From: DASYYE01 sp035946955 | GTDB lineage: Bacteria; Actinomycetota; Actinomycetes; Streptosporangiales; Streptosporangiaceae | Assembly (NCBI GenBank): GCA_035946955.1 | Contig: DASYYE010000358.1 | Coordinates: 1 to 16,165, forward strand | Length of the DNA stretch: 16,165 nt | Direction of reading: 5' to 3' | In this document: positions 12,856 to 16,165 of the stretch, piece after piece | Numbering within the stretch: the stretch's first letter is position 1 | Layout: every line of letters starts with the position of its first letter | Notes under the pieces: model-generated | Seen by the model: the letters and a program-made list of their open reading frames with translations, nothing else | Database searches by the model: none | Told to the model about the DNA's origin: nothing | Position numbers and translations under genes: made by a program

Positions 12856-13419
12856 TCACGGCTGCGGGCCGGACTGCGCCGGCCATGGCCAGCGCGCGGT
12901 GGGGCGCGGGAAGCCCGCGACAGCGTAGGCATCCCTCACCGCCGAAACGCAGGTCCCCGCGGCCAGCGCGGCCAGCGTGAGCCGGTAGGCCAGCGGCACG
13001 TCCACCGGCTCTGGGCGCAGGCCGGTAACGGACCTGTGCCAGGCCAGCAGCACCGGGATGAGGTTGGCGATCATTGCCCCGTAGACGATCGCCATGATGG
13101 TGTGCGTGGCCCGTTCCCCTGGGTGCAGCCCGCCGAAGGGCTTGCGGACCTGGTCCTCAACGATGAAGTCGGCCAGCGTGATGCCGATCTCGATGGCTAG
13201 CAGCATGCCGAGCGCGAGCGCCCACGCCCCCCGCCAGGCGAGCCAGGGCAGCGTGCCGAACACGGCAACGTAGATGAAGCTACGCCCGGCGTGCAGTCTG
13301 AGCTCGGGGCCCAGTCCTGGCAGGCGCGCCGGGAGCTGGCCGCGGATCTCGTGGAAATAGATGGTGTCGAAGGCGCCCAGCAGGCCCAGCGCGCCCAGGA
13401 GCCACAGCACTGTCTTCAT
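12856..13419 (-). CDS. Membrane protein, operon partner of DUF4166
   Basis: A 187-residue protein starting MKTVLWLLGALGLLGAFDTI with about four to five hydrophobic segments (also SFIYVAVFGTLPWLAW, WALALGMLLAIEIGITLADF, THTIMAIVYGAMIANLIPVL). The periplasmic-side loop has YFHEIRGQLP and the middle loop FIVEDQVRKPFGGLHPGER, both well conserved-looking polar patches. I do not know a function for the family. ATG 13419 overlaps the DUF4166 stop by 4 bases (ATGA), proving co-transcription, and GGAGG-like AGGCAGAAGA lies upstream. Together with the DUF4166 protein and the next membrane protein it probably forms an envelope-associated module. Confidence 0.75.
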   Translation of the reverse strand: MKTVLWLLGALGLLGAFDTIYFHEIRGQLPARLPGLGPELRLHAGRSFIYVAVFGTLPWLAWRGAWALALGMLLAIEIGITLADFIVEDQVRKPFGGLHPGERATHTIMAIVYGAMIANLIPVLLAWHRSVTGLRPEPVDVPLAYRLTLAALAAGTCVSAVRDAYAVAGFPRPTARWPWPAQSGPQP

Positions 13420-13937
13420 TCTTCTGCCTCCGTGAAATGACCGCGGTAAGACATGAGGACGCCAAGCAGCGGTACCCGCACCGACACCTCGACATCGAAT
13501 GCGCCATCACCGCTGGACCAGGCATGCGCGTAAGCCCGCGGCGCAATCAGACCGGGGAGCCGGACGCTGAGCCGGCCAAGGACGACAGCGGCGCCGTCCG
13601 GGATGAACCAGACGCCGGATGCCGTTGCGCGCCAGCGCATCCTGAGTTCCACCGGCCCGGCCCGCTCACTGACCCGCTCGCCGGCCCGCACCAGCCGGGT
13701 GGCGAGACTGACGGCACCGAAGGTACGGATCCACCTCTCGCACGCCGGGGCACCCCCGGCCTGGCGGACGATGCGCAGCCGGGCAGCCTGCCCCGCGGCG
13801 GGCGGGGGCAGGCGAATCAGCCAGCCCAGCATCCGGATCGGCCCGGACCGCCCGGGGTCGATGTCCACGGTCCCGGCCGCGGTCGCGGAGGCAGTCCCGG
13901 CGTGGAACCGGTGTACCCAGTCGTCAGCGTTCGCCAT
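13416..13937 (-). CDS. DUF4166 domain protein
   Basis: A 173-residue soluble protein matching the DUF4166 pattern: MLGWLIRLPPPAAGQAARLR, then ERWIRTFG, ERAGPVELRMRW, PDGAAVVLGRLSVRLPGLIA, and VEVSVRVPLLGVLMSYRGHF near the C-terminus. The family occurs alone or fused to sugar-nucleotide epimerase-like or saccharopine-dehydrogenase-like domains; its biochemical role is not established. ATG 13937 (MANADDWVHRF) is chosen because GAAGG is 6 bases upstream; the GTG at 13958 has none. It lies 30 bases after the TetR gene and overlaps the following membrane protein by 4 bases. Confidence 0.8.
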   Translation of the reverse strand: MANADDWVHRFHAGTASATAAGTVDIDPGRSGPIRMLGWLIRLPPPAAGQAARLRIVRQAGGAPACERWIRTFGAVSLATRLVRAGERVSERAGPVELRMRWRATASGVWFIPDGAAVVLGRLSVRLPGLIAPRAYAHAWSSGDGAFDVEVSVRVPLLGVLMSYRGHFTEAEE

Positions 13938-13967
13938 CGTCACCTTCGCATGGGTCACCGGGCAGCA

Positions 13968-14573
13968 CTACTTGCGGCGGAAAGCGTCAATCATCACCGC
14001 TGCCGGCATGGCGGCAGCGAAAAGCGCTTCGGGACTCACGTGGTCAGCGTGGAGGTGCGACAGCATCTCCAGCCCGAGATACGCCCCGACCGCCGCGGCG
14101 GCCAGCTCCCGTACCGGCACGAGCGCCTCGAACACCTGCCCGCGGATCTGCCCGCGGATCAGTTCCTCCGCCGTCGCCTGCCACAGTGCGCCCTGCTCGC
14201 GCACCTGCTCGGCCAGCCGCGGCGACGAGGCTGCCGCGGCGACGAGTTCCCCGACGGCGGCCACGTGACCGCTGGACTGGTCCTCCCGGTACAGCTCCCT
14301 GAGCCGGTCAAGGAGCTCCACGGCGCTGTCCACCCCGGCGGTCCGTTCCTGGTAGCGGGTCAGGCGCCCGTTGCTGGTGTACTGTGCGGCGGCGACGAAC
14401 AGGTCCTCGAGGCTGTCGAAGTGGTAGTAGATGACGCCGGGCGCAAAGCCGCCGGCCGCGGCCACGGCACGCGCGGTAGTCCGGCTGAACCCCTGCGTGG
14501 CCAAAGTAGTGACAGCCGCCTGGAGAACCCTTTCGCGGGTCTGCGGACGGCCGGATCCGGCCCTGGCAGCCAT
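13968..14573 (-). CDS. TetR-family transcriptional regulator
   Basis: A 201-residue regulator. The N-terminal helix-turn-helix is at about residues 14-60 (RERVLQAAVTTLATQGFSRT, then TARAVAAAGGFAPGVIYYHF), with the diagnostic YYHF and SLEDLF after it. The C-terminal helical domain (about 80-200) would bind a small ligand. ATG 14573 is the natural start; the ribosome binding site is weak. As first gene of the minus-strand operon with DUF4166 and two membrane proteins, and with palindromes 50-80 bases upstream, it most likely represses its own operon. Confidence 0.9.
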   Translation of the reverse strand: MAARAGSGRPQTRERVLQAAVTTLATQGFSRTTARAVAAAGGFAPGVIYYHFDSLEDLFVAAAQYTSNGRLTRYQERTAGVDSAVELLDRLRELYREDQSSGHVAAVGELVAAAASSPRLAEQVREQGALWQATAEELIRGQIRGQVFEALVPVRELAAAAVGAYLGLEMLSHLHADHVSPEALFAAAMPAAVMIDAFRRK

Positions 14574-14621
14574 CTCAGCCAGCCGGCGTCACAGCACGGC
14601 CGGCGCGGAACCGGCCGACCA

Positions 14622-14652
14622 TCTGAACGTTCGTTCTGAACATATGTTCAGA
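14622..14652. promoter_or_regulatory. TetR operator candidate: perfect 18-base palindrome plus adjacent half-sites
   Basis: TCTGAACATATGTTCAGA (14635-14652) is a perfect palindrome. Immediately beside it TCTGAACGTTC (14622-14632) repeats the same half-site and contains the palindrome GAACGTTC. GAAC/GTTC half-sites are common in operators of TetR regulators, and the cluster lies 49-79 bases before the tetR-type gene, as expected for autoregulation. Confidence 0.65.
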
Positions 14653-14849
14653 CTAGGCGTGCCCCCAACGGCACGTCAACCGGGTCCCCCCAAGCGAAGT
14701 GACCGGACCCAGGGTGCAGCCAGAACGCGGTCTCAAGGCCGCGTCCCACCGCTATGCCAGCGCACACCGCCGCGACAGACCAGCCCAGTGCGCGCCGCGA
14801 CGGTGCGCCACCCAGCGGCCACCTGGCGCACCGAACGGCGGGACCGCGC

Positions 14850-15012
14850 GCGTTGCCTGCGGAATGTTGGTACGTCCTAAGCCGGTTGACCTGCTGGGAA
14901 CGGAACCGGCACGCAAGGCGGCACCACCGGCGAGCACCATGCGCGGGATGGCTTCCCGTGGTCAGCCACCTGGACCACCTCACCCGAAAGCCCCCGTTGC
15001 CCGGGGGCTGAA
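14850..15012 (+). mobile_element. IS200/IS605-type TnpB 3' remnant with right-end hairpin
   Basis: The plus-strand frame contains GTARVACGMLVRPKP followed by a low-complexity proline/glycine tail, resembling the degenerate C-terminus of actinobacterial TnpB (..ACG..VRP...). At its end AGCCCCCG (14994-15001) pairs with CGGGGGCT (about 15005-15012) within GAAAGCCCCCGTTGCCCGGG and then GGCTGAAGTC, the style of subterminal hairpin seen at the right end of such elements and in the 3' part of their guide RNA. Nothing recognisable of the RuvC nuclease domain remains, and no TnpA is present. Assigned on motif memory only. Confidence 0.4.
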
Positions 15013-15412
15013 GTCGTGCATAACGGAACGGGCGGTCGCGCATTCGCTGCAATTTGGGACTTACGCCCTAAGGACTGCCGGGCTGCTGGCCGCGCTCGCC
15101 GTTCGGCCCGTTCCGCCATGCGTTTACAGCATACCACGCATGCGGAATTGAGCAAGCAATAGAGATTACCGGCAATGCTGAGTGTAGAGGAACAGCGGTG
15201 CCGCGACTGGCGCCACGGCCGCTTGAGTGGCAACGCTCGGCAAATGTCGTGCGAACTCGGGCCGGACATCACGTATTCGCAGGCGTGCGAGTACGTGTTT
15301 GCGGCATGCGCGTTACAACGGCCAACAGAAGGCCGCGATGGAACTCCTGAGGAATGGCCGTGGGCCTGCCATCACGGCCGGGTAATGGGGCGGGCACGAC
15401 CTTGCTTGCAAG
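15013..15412. other. Stretch with no convincing gene
   Basis: About 400 bases after the IS605-like end. Plus-strand frames (for example one opening at 15175) lack a ribosome binding site, show weak third-position bias and run antisense into the small gene at 15413. The only structure seen is CATGCGT (15117-15123) and ACGCATG (15136-15142), an inverted repeat with a 12-base spacer that could be an operator. Confidence 0.4.
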
Positions 15413-15724
15413 TCAGGCCTCCCCGGCGTCGGCTCCTGTCTCCGCGACGCTGGGTCCGTAGCCAGCGGCGGCCAGCATCCGGCGCAGGTTCACAACTGCC
15501 TGAGTGTCGATGTCCTTGTGGCGGGGTGGGTCGAAGTATTCAGTCTGGGACCCGACGGTCACGGCAACCTTGCCGCCGTGCTGCTCTTCGGCTGAGCCGA
15601 TCACTTGCAGCAGCGACACGACAGCATGCCACTCGATGTTGTGGCCCGCGGGATGCTGGAAGATCTGGCGCAACGTGTTGCGCTGATGGTTACTGAGGTG
15701 CCTTGGCTGCGACGACGATGACAT
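15413..15724 (-). CDS. Small hypothetical protein, HicA-like fold suspected
   Basis: A 103-residue soluble protein: RHLSNHQRNTLRQIFQHPAG, HNIEWHAVVSLLQVIGSAEE, then KVAVTVGSQTEYFDPPRHKD and IDTQAVVNLRRMLAAAGY. The pattern helix, W-H-x-V-x-x-L-L, a beta strand with a G-x-K-x-x-V-x-x-G turn, and a final H-K-D..VV-LRRML..AGY recalls the HicA/YcfA double-stranded-RNA-binding-like fold. Similar stand-alone proteins are frequent in actinomycetes as hypotheticals. I see no HicB partner on either side, so a toxin role is not supported. ATG 15724 (MSSSSQPRHL) is preferred over ATG 15748 because AGGAG lies 6 bases upstream. Confidence 0.7.
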   Translation of the reverse strand: MSSSSQPRHLSNHQRNTLRQIFQHPAGHNIEWHAVVSLLQVIGSAEEQHGGKVAVTVGSQTEYFDPPRHKDIDTQAVVNLRRMLAAAGYGPSVAETGADAGEA

Positions 15725-15748
15725 CTCTGCTCCTGTCCGCTCCGGCAC

Positions 15749-16165
15749 CAGGCGCGGAGCTGGTTAGCCTGCGATCATGGCACGAGGGCAGCCCGCTTGG
15801 TGTGACCCGCCCGCCTTTTTGCCGTAAAGGCCTAGCTATCCCGGCGCCCGCTGTCAGAATTTCGCAGGCACCGCTAAACGCACACGAATTCCGGCTGCAA
15901 ACCAGAATCACTAAACCATCACCGCGGACAGGCATAGCGTCTGGGCCCGACCGGATCGGCCCTCCCGGACACGGCCAGGCCCGGCGCCCGAGCCTGAACC
16001 TTGGGGCGGACCCGCGAGCCTGTCCCGCTCGTGCCGCGAGCAAGGCCGCCGCACCGCACCACATGAACACCTGGCACGATACACCCGGCCTGGTCCCTCG
16101 GCCGGCTCGCATGACCCGTTCCGCCGGCCGCCCGGAACATGGTGGCGGGCGCGGCGGCCTGCTTG
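15749..16165. other. Stretch with no convincing gene, window end
   Basis: About 420 bases. The part around 15800-15930 is less GC-rich than the surroundings and probably holds the promoter of the small HicA-like gene. Frames on both strands have shadow-like composition. A plus-strand frame from ATG 16062 (MNTWHDTPGLV) is open to the window edge but too short to judge. Confidence 0.4.

Noticed and set aside
12243..12932. 229-codon minus-strand frame as a gene
   Set aside because: Most of it is the shadow of the two membrane-protein genes; only the last ~22 codons are a real IS3 fragment, listed separately.
13437..14639. 400-codon plus-strand frame across the TetR and DUF4166 genes
   Set aside because: Antisense shadow: the minus strand carries unmistakable TetR and DUF4166 sequences with coupled starts and stops.
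15175..15696. Plus-strand frame of 173 codons
   Set aside because: No ribosome binding site, weak codon bias and antisense overlap with the small HicA-like gene.
15690..16112. 140-codon minus-strand frame near the window end
   Set aside because: Arginine/glycine/proline-rich, overlaps the start of the small HicA-like gene, no domain or ribosome binding site.
1..16165. CRISPR arrays, tRNA and rRNA genes
   Set aside because: No regularly spaced repeats, no T-loop/acceptor pairs of a tRNA and no rRNA-like conserved stretches were seen by eye.

Overview
The DNA is GC-rich (roughly 65-70% by eye) with strong GC bias at third codon positions, GTG starts, 4-base start/stop overlaps and actinobacterial protein families (TetR, NCS1 permease, DUF4166). 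This points to a Streptomyces-like actinomycete, probably an accessory chromosomal region: at least five decayed pieces of mobile elements (IS3 twice, IS630, a serine recombinase, IS200/IS605-TnpB) lie between the gene blocks.

Left block (1-2107, minus strand). Two tiny or decayed ORFs are followed by an MFS transporter and the first ~136 residues of an ATP-grasp ligase that runs off the window. The transporter stop and ligase start overlap (TGATG), so they form one operon, plausibly for making and exporting a small peptide or amino-acid conjugate. Next come ~850 bases with an internally deleted IS3 transposase remnant.

Permease/oxygenase block (2957-5509, minus strand). A 12-TM NCS1 nucleobase permease and a 2-oxoglutarate/Fe(II) dioxygenase share one uninterrupted reading frame. 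A good ribosome binding site and ATG at the domain boundary suggest the oxygenase can also be made alone. Three CTGACAAGT-like direct repeats precede it.

Central block (5828-9888, plus strand). This is the most interesting part. A near-consensus promoter (TTGACT-N17-TAGTAT) drives five tightly packed genes: a class I methyltransferase, a stand-alone GMP-synthase-type ATP pyrophosphatase without glutaminase domain, a short-chain dehydrogenase, a LOG-family nucleotide phosphoribohydrolase and a beta-propeller protein. Convergent to it (10101-11342, minus) is a second GuaA-like protein whose glutaminase domain has lost its catalytic core. Amination of a purine nucleotide, release of the base by LOG, reduction and methylation would make a modified purine; the second GuaA-like protein could be a partner enzyme or a self-resistance copy, and the neighbouring nucleobase permease and oxygenase fit the theme. 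I do not recognise this gene set as a described pathway. The pathway is inference, not demonstrated.

Right block (11455-16165). A serine-recombinase fragment overlaps a cupin gene. After a hairpin and an IS3 fragment comes a minus-strand operon: a TetR regulator with a perfect 18-base palindrome upstream, a DUF4166 protein and two small multi-pass membrane proteins. A TnpB/IS605 remnant with its end hairpin and a small HicA-like hypothetical protein complete the window; the last ~440 bases show no convincing gene.
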